DNA from: Oscillospiraceae bacterium
GTDB taxonomy: Bacteria > Bacillota > Clostridia > Oscillospirales > Ruminococcaceae
Assembly: GCA_017521325.1 (NCBI GenBank)
Contig: JAFXCV010000009.1
Coordinates: forward strand, 1-36,435
Direction: 5' to 3'
DNA length: 36,435 nucleotides
This document shows positions 1-7,004 of this stretch, one piece after another (position 1 is the first letter of the stretch; each line of letters begins with the position of its first letter). Made by a program: the position numbers and the translations under genes. Under the pieces are notes generated by a model, which made no database searches, had not been told where the DNA came from, and worked only from the letters and a program-made list of their open reading frames with translations.

Positions 1-19
1 ACCTCTTGACCAACGGGCC
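1..19 (-). tRNA. 5' end of a tRNA, probably tRNA-Glu (cut by window edge)
   Basis: On the minus strand, three bases after the CCA of the tRNA-Met, the sequence GGCCCGTTGGTCAAGAGGT begins. This is the acceptor stem and D-arm start typical of bacterial tRNA-Glu. The anticodon lies outside the window, so identity is inferred from the 5' end only. The short spacing indicates co-transcription with the tRNA-Met. Confidence 0.65.
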
Positions 20-22
20 GTA

Positions 23-99
23 TGGTAGCGGCAGCAGGATTCGAACCAGCGACCAATCGGGTATGAACCGAGTACTCTAGCCAACTGAGCTATGCCGCC
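23..99 (-). tRNA. tRNA-Met (CAT anticodon), probably elongator
   Basis: A 77-nt cloverleaf with encoded CCA can be folded. The acceptor arm is GGCGGCA/TGCCGCT (one G-U), the D arm is GCTC/GAGT, the anticodon loop is TTCATAC (anticodon CAT) and the T loop is TTCGAAT. It lacks the GGG/CCC anticodon stem and the 1-72 mismatch of initiator tRNA, so elongator Met is favoured. A tRNA-Ile2 with lysidine-modified CAT cannot be fully excluded. Two stem positions do not pair (C-T at the outer anticodon-stem pair, T-T in the middle of the T stem), which is unusual but tolerable. A promoter lies at 131-159. Confidence 0.9.
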
Positions 100-130
100 A
101 CGTGAACTGCATTCATCACACAGCTTTATT

Positions 131-159
131 ATTATATCACAACACGATGCAAAAGTCAA
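131..159 (-). promoter_or_regulatory. Promoter of the tRNA-Met/Glu operon
   Basis: On the minus strand TTGACT (159-154), a 17-nt spacer and TATAAT (136-131) form a near-consensus sigma-A promoter about 30 bases upstream of the tRNA-Met 5' end. The surrounding 101-238 stretch is AT-rich and holds no gene. Confidence 0.85.
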
Positions 160-238
160 GCCTTTTTTCATATTTTTTTAGAAAAATATGGTGCAAGTTT
201 ATTTTTTTGCAGATTTTCGGGAAAGAACCTGAAGAATT

Positions 239-712
239 TCAAGATTTTTTCGGATTTTGCAGGAGGTTTTTCACCATTCCTTCCCCCGACGCTTCAAATC
301 CAAGGGAGGCATACAGCGGGCGTCCTGCGGGGGTTGCGTCAAGCGTGATCTGGGTTGCGTTTCGTTTGCGGGCATCTTCGATCAGATACTCCAGCATGTT
401 TCTTGCAATTCCCTGTCTGCGGTGGGAACCCCTCACATACACATTCATAAGATGCGCACGTTTTCCGCCCGGGTGGCTGAATGTCGGCATCACGGAAATG
501 TAACAGATACTTGCACAGCCAACCGCCGTTTCTCCATCCCACGCAAGCACCGTTACCTGATCTCCATGACGAAAATAATGCTCGGTTTCGGTGTAAAACT
601 CCTCCGAAAATTCATATTTCGGTGAAAATCCGCAGACATTGCGCATCGTTTCGTATCGCATCTGCAGTACGGTGTCCAGATCGGGCGGAAGTGCTTTTCT
701 GATCTCAATCAT
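239..712 (-). CDS. GNAT family N-acetyltransferase
   Basis: A 157-residue protein with the Gcn5-related acetyltransferase fold. The acetyl-CoA pyrophosphate loop is visible as RRQGIA (about residues 97-102), preceded by the beta-4 strand MNVYV and followed by helix ARNMLEYLI. The C-terminal YASLGFE matches the conserved Y-x-x-x-G-F end motif. GNAT enzymes transfer acetyl from acetyl-CoA to amines; the substrate is not predictable here. The ATG overlaps the stop codon of the upstream SDR gene in an ATGA arrangement, so the two are translationally coupled. The similarity is to stand-alone cytosolic GNATs; a role in antibiotic or polyamine acetylation would be speculation. Confidence 0.9.
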   Translation of the reverse strand: MIEIRKALPPDLDTVLQMRYETMRNVCGFSPKYEFSEEFYTETEHYFRHGDQVTVLAWDGETAVGCASICYISVMPTFSHPGGKRAHLMNVYVRGSHRRQGIARNMLEYLIEDARKRNATQITLDATPAGRPLYASLGFEASGEGMVKNLLQNPKKS

Positions 713-1470
713 CTTCCGCTTCCCTTCTTTTTCTTCTGCAATTCACACACAACGGCAGCCTGCAGCTGCGGCGGACAAAGACTAGCACCGATCAGCCCCA
801 GCTGAATCATCAGTCCCGGCACGATCACAGCACGTCCCTTCAGCGTCTGCTCGATGGCATAGCGTGCGACAAATTTCGGATCCGCCGCCTTGAGCGAGAA
901 GGACACGCCGGCACGGTTGTTGAAATCCGTATTTACAGGCCCCGGACACAGTACGCTGACGTTCACGCCCGAACGCTTTCTGCGCAGCTCCTCACGAATG
1001 GCAAGCGTCAGACGCACGACATAATTCTTGGATGCATAATAGGTTGACATCAGAGGCCCTGTCATAAAGCCTGCAACGGATGCAACATTGAGAATATAAC
1101 CGCTGCCACGCTTTTCAAAATCCCTGAGAAAAAGCTTTGTCAGAATATGCACACTGCGGACATTCACGTCGATCATTTCCAGCTCACCTGCAAGGGATGT
1201 TTCGGAAAATTCTCCGAAAATTCCAAAGCCTGCGTTATTGATCAGAAAATCAATTCGCATGCCCCTGCAGAAGTCGTACAGCTTCTGCGGAGCGTCCGGA
1301 TTTGCAAGATCAAGGGCGATGTATTTTGTGCTGCTGCCGAATTTTTGCGCCATGCACTTGAGCATCTCCTCATTGCGTCCTGTCAGCACAAGCTGCCAGC
1401 CCATGCGATGCAGATAAAATGCCATTTCTTTTCCGATGCCGGATGTTGCACCCGTGATTAACGCTCTCAT
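709..1470 (-). CDS. Short-chain dehydrogenase/reductase (SDR)
   Basis: A 253-residue classical SDR. The N-terminal Rossmann motif TGATSGIG (residues 7-14), the NNAG motif, the catalytic Ser region ILNVASVAG and the YYASK motif (Tyr and Lys of the triad) are all present, followed by the PGPVNT cofactor loop. These enzymes perform NAD(P)H-dependent oxidation or reduction of alcohols and ketones; the specific substrate cannot be read from sequence. The start has AAAGGA upstream. It is the first gene of a two-gene leftward operon with the GNAT gene (4-nt overlap), driven by the promoter at 1512-1541. It resembles the DltE/YqjQ-like group of SDRs, which is only a loose assignment. Confidence 0.92.
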   Translation of the reverse strand: MRALITGATSGIGKEMAFYLHRMGWQLVLTGRNEEMLKCMAQKFGSSTKYIALDLANPDAPQKLYDFCRGMRIDFLINNAGFGIFGEFSETSLAGELEMIDVNVRSVHILTKLFLRDFEKRGSGYILNVASVAGFMTGPLMSTYYASKNYVVRLTLAIREELRRKRSGVNVSVLCPGPVNTDFNNRAGVSFSLKAADPKFVARYAIEQTLKGRAVIVPGLMIQLGLIGASLCPPQLQAAVVCELQKKKKGSGR

Positions 1471-1511
1471 AATCCCGTTCCTTTCTGTAAAAACGATGGT
1501 TTCTTATCATC

Positions 1512-1541
1512 AGTATAGCACGGATCACCCCATTTTTGCAA
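1512..1541 (-). promoter_or_regulatory. Promoter of the SDR-GNAT operon
   Basis: Minus strand: TTGCAA (1541-1536), an 18-nt spacer, TATACT (1517-1512), about 40 bases upstream of the SDR start. The -35 variant TTGCAA recurs at several other promoters in this window. Confidence 0.7.
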
Positions 1542-1590
1542 GGACTTTCTGAAAATTTTGTGAAATTTCAAATTTTTTTTGAAAAAAGTA

Positions 1591-1643
1591 TGGACTTATT
1601 TTCAAATATATAGTATAATAATGAAAGATTGTTTTTTTGGAGG
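1591..1643 (+). promoter_or_regulatory. Promoter and ribosome site of the PrsA-like lipoprotein
   Basis: TGGACT (1591-1596), 17 nt, TATAAT (1614-1619) on the plus strand, then GGAGG at 1639-1643 seven bases before the ATG at 1651. This places the start at 1651 and excludes the longer in-frame extension from 1579, which would overlap the promoter. Confidence 0.7.
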
Positions 1644-1650
1644 TATCATC

Positions 1651-3018
1651 ATGTCAATTTTCAAAAAAGTTACCGCATTCCTGACCGCTGTAGGTATTGC
1701 TTCGGCATTCACAGGATGCAGTAATACAAGATACTGCATGGAAGTGGACGGCGTTCAGGTTCCGGCAGGCATCTATATTTATTACGCAAACACCGCATAT
1801 AACAATGCGCTGTCCATGCTCAAGGCAGAGAATCCTGATCTGGATACAGAGGATGTTAAGGCTGTAAAGGCAACACAGCTTGAAGGCGTGGATACGCTGA
1901 CGTGGATTCAGAACAAGGCAACCGAATTCTGCACAAGCTATGTGGCTGTAGAGAAGAAGTTCGACGAGCTTGGTCTGGAGCTGGATGACGAGGCAAAAGA
2001 GAACTGCGATTTCATGATGGAATATTACTGGGCAAGCTATGAGGCTTCCATGACCAAGAACGGCATCAGCGAGGATTCCTTCCGCAAGATCATGGTTTCC
2101 AGCTACAAGAGCGAGGCTGTATTTGACTACTACTATGGCACAGAGAGTGAGCTTGGCGTAAACGAGGACGAGCTGAAGAAATACTACCTTGAGAATAATA
2201 TCCGCACACAGTATGTGAACTTCAAGCTGTATGACGGTGCAGGCAATCTGCTCAAGTCCGACGGCAAGAAGGAAATGAAGGAAATGGTGGAGGACTACCA
2301 GGAGCGTGTAGAATCCGCTTACGCTGAAGGCGGCGTTGAAGCAGTTATGACCGAGATGAGCGTTGTACAGGATGAATACAATGCATACTGCACTTCTATT
2401 TCTCAGGAGGCTGCGGGAATTACCAACACTGCAACCACTACAACGACTGAGGCAACTACAACTACCGCTGAAGAAACCACAACATTGGATGCATCGGCTG
2501 CAAGTGCTGAAGAAACCTCTGCAACAGAGGCTGCTGCTACAGAAACCGATGAAAGCGGCAATGTAGTTACTGCTGCGGAAACCACCACGGAAACCACAAC
2601 GACGACTACAACAGCTTCCGGTGACGGTACGGACGAAACCACCACAACGACCACTTACTCCTATCCGAATGAGAAGATCATTATGGTGATTGACGAGGAG
2701 GATTATGAGGAAGGCGATGAGATCCCCTACTCTCCGAGTGAGAAGGTATACAAGAAGCTGCTGGACATCAAGGCAGCAGATTACGGCAAGCCTTTCTTTG
2801 TAGAAGAGGATGAAGCGTATTATCTTGTAGTCCGTTACGATCTGGAGGATCGTATGAAGGAAGAAGACCTCTGGAATGCAGATCAGATCTATTCCGTACA
2901 GGTTTCCATGTTCGGCGAAGACTTTGATGAGATGATCAAGGGCTGGGCAGATGAAATGACAGTGAAAAAGAACGAAGCCGCTTACAAGCGCTACGATCCT
3001 TTCAAGTTTGAGATGTAA
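1651..3018 (+). CDS. PrsA/SurA-like lipoprotein with a Thr/Ala/Glu-rich insert
   Basis: A 455-residue secreted lipoprotein. The signal peptide ends in a lipobox FTGC with the lipidated Cys at residue 23. Residues about 30-220 are acidic and helical and resemble the SurA_N-type chaperone region of extracytoplasmic foldases. Residues about 190-250 and 340-440 resemble the beginning and end of a parvulin domain (for example GKPFFVEEDEAYYLVVRYDLEDR-like end pattern). Between them, residues about 255-337 form a low-complexity stretch dominated by Thr, Ala and Glu. A complete parvulin active site is not evident, so this may be a chaperone-type foldase without isomerase activity. It is a monocistronic unit with its own promoter and a strong terminator. 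Function is inferred from distant resemblance only. Confidence 0.7.
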   Translation: MSIFKKVTAFLTAVGIASAFTGCSNTRYCMEVDGVQVPAGIYIYYANTAYNNALSMLKAENPDLDTEDVKAVKATQLEGVDTLTWIQNKATEFCTSYVAVEKKFDELGLELDDEAKENCDFMMEYYWASYEASMTKNGISEDSFRKIMVSSYKSEAVFDYYYGTESELGVNEDELKKYYLENNIRTQYVNFKLYDGAGNLLKSDGKKEMKEMVEDYQERVESAYAEGGVEAVMTEMSVVQDEYNAYCTSISQEAAGITNTATTTTTEATTTTAEETTTLDASAASAEETSATEAAATETDESGNVVTAAETTTETTTTTTTASGDGTDETTTTTTYSYPNEKIIMVIDEEDYEEGDEIPYSPSEKVYKKLLDIKAADYGKPFFVEEDEAYYLVVRYDLEDRMKEEDLWNADQIYSVQVSMFGEDFDEMIKGWADEMTVKKNEAAYKRYDPFKFEM

Positions 3019-3026
3019 TTGCTACG

Positions 3027-3058
3027 CACCGTGCAGTTTACTGCTGCACGGTGTTTTT
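3027..3058 (+). terminator. Intrinsic terminator after the lipoprotein gene
   Basis: A perfect 10-bp stem CACCGTGCAG/CTGCACGGTG (3027-3036 with 3044-3053) with a 7-nt loop, followed by a T run, nine bases after the stop codon. Confidence 0.9.
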
Positions 3059-3072
3059 CTGTCTGTGATGCC

Positions 3073-3101
3073 TTGCAATTACGATGGGAATATGGTATAA
3101 T
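3073..3101 (+). promoter_or_regulatory. Promoter of the DUF1893 gene
   Basis: TTGCAA (3073-3078), 17 nt, TATAAT (3096-3101), some 60 bases upstream of the start at 3161. Confidence 0.8.
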
Positions 3102-3160
3102 GGAAGCAATACCACGGCATCCCGCTTCCGCATGGAACGAGGATGAAAAGGAGCGTTTCC

Positions 3161-3583
3161 ATGAAAGATCTTGCACTTGCAGTCGGGCTGCTGCACAAAG
3201 AAAATTATACCTGCGTTCTCTGCAAGGGAGAAGAACGTTTTGTGAGCAGGCAGATGGGGATCTCCCCCATGCTTGACTTAATTGACAGCGGTGCGGATCT
3301 GAGAGGTTTTTCCGCTGCGGACAAGATTGTCGGGAAAGCCACTGCCCTGCTTTTTGTTCTTGCAGGCATGAAAGCTGTTCACGCCGAGGTGCTGAGCGAA
3401 GCGGGGAAAGAAATCCTGCAAAGGTATGGGATTCCCGTTTCCTGCGGCACACTCACGCAATACATCATCAACCGCAAGGGCGACGGGATGTGCCCGATGG
3501 AGGAAACGGTTCTGCACACCGATGATCCGCAAGAGGCACTTGTGCTTTTGCGGAATAAGAGAGATTCACTCAGAAGTCATTAA
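3161..3583 (+). CDS. DUF1893 family protein
   Basis: A 140-residue protein that I recognise as DUF1893, a small cytosolic family of unknown function found in Firmicutes and archaea. Recognisable parts are the ENYTCVLCKGEE stretch near residue 15, LIDSGADLRGFSAADKIVGKA (split across about residues 40-60), the hydrophobic AGMKAVHAEVLS segment, and IINRKGDGMCPMEE near the C-terminus with its conserved Cys-Pro. The start at 3161 follows AAAAGGAG with correct spacing; an in-frame upstream ATG at 3143 lies before this site and is less likely. No terminator separates it from the aldo/keto reductase 109 bases downstream, so read-through is possible. Confidence 0.85.
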   Translation: MKDLALAVGLLHKENYTCVLCKGEERFVSRQMGISPMLDLIDSGADLRGFSAADKIVGKATALLFVLAGMKAVHAEVLSEAGKEILQRYGIPVSCGTLTQYIINRKGDGMCPMEETVLHTDDPQEALVLLRNKRDSLRSH

Positions 3584-3692
3584 GCAGTGACGAAGGTGAT
3601 GCAGCCACCGTCCAATATACGGGTGAAGGACATTTTCGATGATCTGTCCCTGTTTTTTAATGAAAACACAACAATAAGAAAGGGTGCATAGC

Positions 3693-4808
3693 ATGAAAAA
3701 ACTTGGATTCGGATTTATGCGTCTGCCGCTTCTGGACGCAAAGGAGCAGACTGCATTTGACAAGGCACAGCTTTGTGCAATGGTGGACAGTTTTCTGGAA
3801 CAGGGCTTCACCTATTTTGATACGGCGTACATGTACCATGCTTTTCAGAGCGAGCATGTGCTGCGTGAAGTGCTGGTGGAACGCCATCCCCGTGAGAACT
3901 ATCTCATTGCTGACAAGCTGCCGACAATGTTCCTCAAAACAGAGGAGGACATGGAGCGCATTTTCAACGAGCAGCTTGAAAAGACGGGGGCAGGCTATTT
4001 TGACTACTACCTGCTGCACTGTCTGAATCAGGAAAACTACGCAATCGCACAGAAGCTTGATGCGTTTGCATTTGCGATGCAGAAGAAAGAGGAAGGAAAA
4101 ATCCGTAAATTCGGCTTTTCCTACCATGACAATGCTGAGCTGCTTGATGAAATTCTGACTGCGCATCCCGAAGTGGAGTTTGTGCAGCTGCAGATCAATT
4201 ATCTTGACTGGGACAATGACACGGTGCAGTCACGCAGATGCTATGAAACTGCCATGGCACACGGCAAGGAGATCCTTGTGATGGAACCCGTCAAGGGCGG
4301 AACGCTTGCCAATGTACCGCCGAGGGCAGAAAAACTTCTGAAATCCCGTGAGCCCGACATGTCCGTGCCGTCTTGGGCGATTCGCTTTGCGGCAAGCCTT
4401 TCAGGAGTATCCGTCGTACTCAGCGGCATGAGCAATATGGAACAGCTTCTCGACAACACCGGCTACATGCGTGACTTTAAGCCCCTTACCGAAGAGGAAC
4501 GTGCTGTCTGCATGCAGGTGACGGAGATCATCAATTCCACCATCACCATTCCCTGCACTGCATGCCGCTACTGTGTGGACGGCTGTCCGATGAACATTCC
4601 GATTCCGGAATACTTTGAGCTGTTCAATGCGGAGCAGCAGGAAATTGAAAAGAACTTCACGGTGCAGGGAACCTATTACGAGAACCTCACCATGCGCCAC
4701 GGCAAGGCATCCGACTGTATCGGATGCGGTCAGTGCGAGCAGCACTGTCCGCAGCATATTGAGATCATACAGATGCTCAAAAAGGTTGCGCAGGCTTTTG
4801 AAGAATAA
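3693..4808 (+). CDS. Aldo/keto reductase with C-terminal 4Fe-4S ferredoxin motifs
   Basis: A 371-residue protein. Residues about 1-280 form an aldo/keto reductase barrel; the catalytic Asp-Tyr pair is in FDTAYMYH, and the Lys of ADKLP follows. The C-terminal 90 residues carry two cysteine clusters, [12 protein letters not shown] and [12 protein letters not shown], as expected for binding two 4Fe-4S clusters. This AKR-ferredoxin architecture is common in anaerobic Clostridia, where it probably uses an iron-sulfur electron donor as well as or instead of NAD(P)H. The substrate is unknown. The start at 3693 is chosen because AAGAAAGGG lies 8 bases upstream; a GTG at 3684 overlaps that site. It is followed after 18 bases by the YgiQ gene, so the pair is probably one operon. 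Confidence 0.9.
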   Translation: MKKLGFGFMRLPLLDAKEQTAFDKAQLCAMVDSFLEQGFTYFDTAYMYHAFQSEHVLREVLVERHPRENYLIADKLPTMFLKTEEDMERIFNEQLEKTGAGYFDYYLLHCLNQENYAIAQKLDAFAFAMQKKEEGKIRKFGFSYHDNAELLDEILTAHPEVEFVQLQINYLDWDNDTVQSRRCYETAMAHGKEILVMEPVKGGTLANVPPRAEKLLKSREPDMSVPSWAIRFAASLSGVSVVLSGMSNMEQLLDNTGYMRDFKPLTEEERAVCMQVTEIINSTITIPCTACRYCVDGCPMNIPIPEYFELFNAEQQEIEKNFTVQGTYYENLTMRHGKASDCIGCGQCEQHCPQHIEIIQMLKKVAQAFEE

Positions 4809-4826
4809 TTTTGAAGGAGTGATCCC

Positions 4827-6743
4827 ATGCCATTTTTACCCGTATGCCGCAAGGATCTGGAGGAACGACAGATCGAGCAGCTTGATTTCATCTGCCTGAC
4901 GGGCGATGCCTACGTTGACCATCCTTCCTTCGGTATTGCGATTATTTCCCGTATTGCCGAAAGTCTTGGATTTTCCGTGGGAATGATTGCACAGCCCGTA
5001 TCCGATGCGGATTTCCAGAAGCTCGGCACACCGAAATATGCATTTCTCGTCACGGGCGGCAATATTGACAGCATGGTGTCCAATTACACCGTTGCAGGAA
5101 AGAAACGCTTCGACGATGCCTACAGTGCAGGCGGAAAGGGCGGCAAACGTCCTGACCGTGCAGTGACGGTTTATTGCAAAAAGCTCAGAAAGCTCTTTCC
5201 CGATACGGAAATTGCCGTCGGCGGTCTGGAGGCATCCCTGCGCCGCTTTGCCCACTATGACTACTGGGCGGACAGGGTGCTTCCCTCGATCCTTATGGAC
5301 TGCGGTGCCGATCTTCTGATGTACGGCATGGGAGAAGTGACGATCACGGAGATCTGCAATCGACTGAGAAACGGCGAAAAGCTTTCCGAAATGCACGATA
5401 TCCGTGGAACCTGCTATCTGACACAGCCTATCAACACCCCGATGGGGGCGGTGCAGTGCGACAGCTTTGAGATCGTGCGTGACAACAAGAAAGCATATGC
5501 CAAGGCGTGCCGCAAGCAATACGATGAGCAGGACGAAGTATACGGCAGGACGATCGTGCAGCGGCACGGTGATCTGATGCTCGTGCAGAATCCCCCGCAG
5601 CGCAGTCTCACGCAGGAGGAATTCGACCGCACCTACGAGCTTCCCTACATGCGTGCGTACCATCCGATGTATGAAAAGGAGGGCGGCGTGCCGTCGATCC
5701 GTGAGGTGGAATTTTCCATCATCCACAACCGTGGATGCTACGGCTTCTGCAATTTCTGCTCGATTGCACTGCATCAGGGAAGACGCATCCAGACTCGCAG
5801 CGAGCAGTCGGTACTCAATGAGGCGGAAATGCTCACCAAAAAAGAGGGCTTTAAGGGGTACATCCACGATGTGGGAGGGCCTACGGCGAATTTCCGTGCG
5901 CCGTCCTGCCAAAAACAGCTCGAACACGGACTTTGCAAGGGCAGAAAATGCCTTGCGCCGACGCCGTGCAAGAATCTGGAGGTCGATCACAGCGAATACC
6001 TCACACTTTTGCGAAAGCTTCGCAAAATCAAGGGGGTCAAGCGTGTATTCATCCGTTCGGGCATCCGCTATGACTATCTGATGGAAGATACGAGCGATGC
6101 ATTCCTCAAGGAACTGATCGCAAATCACGTCAGCGGTCAGCTGAAGGTGGCTCCCGAACACGCAAGCGATCGTGTGCTTGACTACATGGGCAAGCCGCAT
6201 ATCGACGTGTACGAGCGTTTTGAAAAGAAGTTCTACGAGATCACCAAGGGCATGGCAAAGGAACAGTATCTGGTTCCCTATCTGATGTCCTCACATCCCG
6301 GCTGCACGCTCAATGATGCGGTGGATCTGGCGGTATTTCTCAAAAAACACAACATCCGTCCCGAACAGGTACAGGATTTCTACCCCACGCCCGGTACAAT
6401 TTCCACGGCGATGTTCTACACAGGGCTTGACCCTTACACGATGCAGCCGCTGTTTGTACCGAGAACAGCGGAGGAAAAGAAAATGCAGCGTGTGCTTTTG
6501 CAGTACTTTAAAAAGGAAAACCGTGATCTGGTGGAGAAGGCACTGCGCATGACGGGCAGACATGATCTGATCGGCACGGGGCAGGGCTGCCTGATTGCTC
6601 CGGCGGAGCATCCTGCAAAACCGGCACAGCAGCGGAAATCCCCTGCCGTGCATGGCAAAAATCCGACGCAGCGGCATGCTGTAAAATCAACTAAGGAAAA
6701 AAAGACCATCCGGAATATCAAGCCTAAAAAGAAGAAGGGATAA
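4827..6743 (+). CDS. YgiQ family radical SAM protein
   Basis: A 638-residue protein of the YgiQ (UPF0313) family. An N-terminal cobalamin-binding-like region (about residues 15-190, with TGDAYVDHPSFG and VGGLEASLRRFAHYDYW) precedes the radical SAM core, whose cluster motif is the CYGFCNFC triad (about residue 310). The C-terminal third has the family's PYLMSSHPGC and QDFYPTPGTISTAMFYTG stretches and ends in a Lys-rich disordered tail. The length fits the family. The reaction is not established; the fold predicts S-adenosylmethionine cleavage by a 4Fe-4S cluster. AAGGAG precedes the start. It is the second gene of an apparent operon with the ferredoxin-type aldo/keto reductase, another iron-sulfur protein, and is closed by a strong terminator. 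Confidence 0.95.
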   Translation: MPFLPVCRKDLEERQIEQLDFICLTGDAYVDHPSFGIAIISRIAESLGFSVGMIAQPVSDADFQKLGTPKYAFLVTGGNIDSMVSNYTVAGKKRFDDAYSAGGKGGKRPDRAVTVYCKKLRKLFPDTEIAVGGLEASLRRFAHYDYWADRVLPSILMDCGADLLMYGMGEVTITEICNRLRNGEKLSEMHDIRGTCYLTQPINTPMGAVQCDSFEIVRDNKKAYAKACRKQYDEQDEVYGRTIVQRHGDLMLVQNPPQRSLTQEEFDRTYELPYMRAYHPMYEKEGGVPSIREVEFSIIHNRGCYGFCNFCSIALHQGRRIQTRSEQSVLNEAEMLTKKEGFKGYIHDVGGPTANFRAPSCQKQLEHGLCKGRKCLAPTPCKNLEVDHSEYLTLLRKLRKIKGVKRVFIRSGIRYDYLMEDTSDAFLKELIANHVSGQLKVAPEHASDRVLDYMGKPHIDVYERFEKKFYEITKGMAKEQYLVPYLMSSHPGCTLNDAVDLAVFLKKHNIRPEQVQDFYPTPGTISTAMFYTGLDPYTMQPLFVPRTAEEKKMQRVLLQYFKKENRDLVEKALRMTGRHDLIGTGQGCLIAPAEHPAKPAQQRKSPAVHGKNPTQRHAVKSTKEKKTIRNIKPKKKKG

Positions 6744-6746
6744 GAG

Positions 6747-6773
6747 AGAGCCGCTGCAATGCAGCGGCTCTTT
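6747..6773 (+). terminator. Intrinsic terminator after ygiQ-like gene
   Basis: A 12-bp palindromic stem AGAGCCGCTGCA/TGCAGCGGCTCT (6747-6758 with 6760-6771) followed by TTT, directly after the stop. The same palindrome recurs at 6966-6990. Confidence 0.8.
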
Positions 6774-6774
6774 G

Positions 6775-6960
6775 TGTATCAAAATGCATTCCGCAGGAGG
6801 GCGGGGTAGGGTGACTCCCCACGGGGTGGGGAGATGTCGAGCAAAGTGAGACAGAGGGGACGGGCTGTTCAGCGGCAGCACCCTACTCTTTTCCCCCTCC
6901 CCTCTGGGGAGGGGGTTAGGGGGTGGGGCAAATTTAAGCGGAATATTTCTTTCATTTCAA
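6775..6960. repeat. GC-rich, hairpin-containing intergenic element
   Basis: No gene is visible in this convergent gap. It holds nested inverted repeats: GTAGGGTG (6806-6813) with CACCCTAC (6879-6886); inside it CTCCCCAC/GTGGGGAG (6815-6822 with 6826-6833); and to the right a CCCTCCCC/GGGGAGGG hairpin around 6895-6915 followed by a G-rich run. It is much more G-rich than the surroundings. It is framed by two copies of the same 25-nt terminator palindrome (6747-6771 and 6966-6990). The form suggests a dispersed, non-autonomous repeat; that is inference. Confidence 0.5.
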
Positions 6961-6965
6961 AGCTG

Positions 6966-6993
6966 AGAGCCGCTGCATTGCAGCGGCTCTCTT
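6966..6993 (-). terminator. Intrinsic terminator of the dockerin protease gene
   Basis: The palindrome AGAGCCGCTGCA/TGCAGCGGCTCT (6966-6977 with 6979-6990), 15 bases past the stop of the leftward protease gene. It is the same stem as at 6747-6771, with the central base complemented. Confidence 0.7.
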
Positions 6994-7004
6994 ATTAATA
7001 CATA

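Noticed and set aside
1579..1650. N-terminal extension of the PrsA-like lipoprotein
   Set aside because: It overlaps the promoter, has no ribosome site, and would bury the signal peptide and lipobox.
2403..2654. Val/Ser-rich reverse frame opposite the lipoprotein insert
   Set aside because: Direct consequence of reading Thr-codon repeats on the opposite strand.
4836..6200. Open frame of 454 codons opposite the YgiQ gene
   Set aside because: Shadow of the YgiQ coding strand, with no domain or ribosome site.
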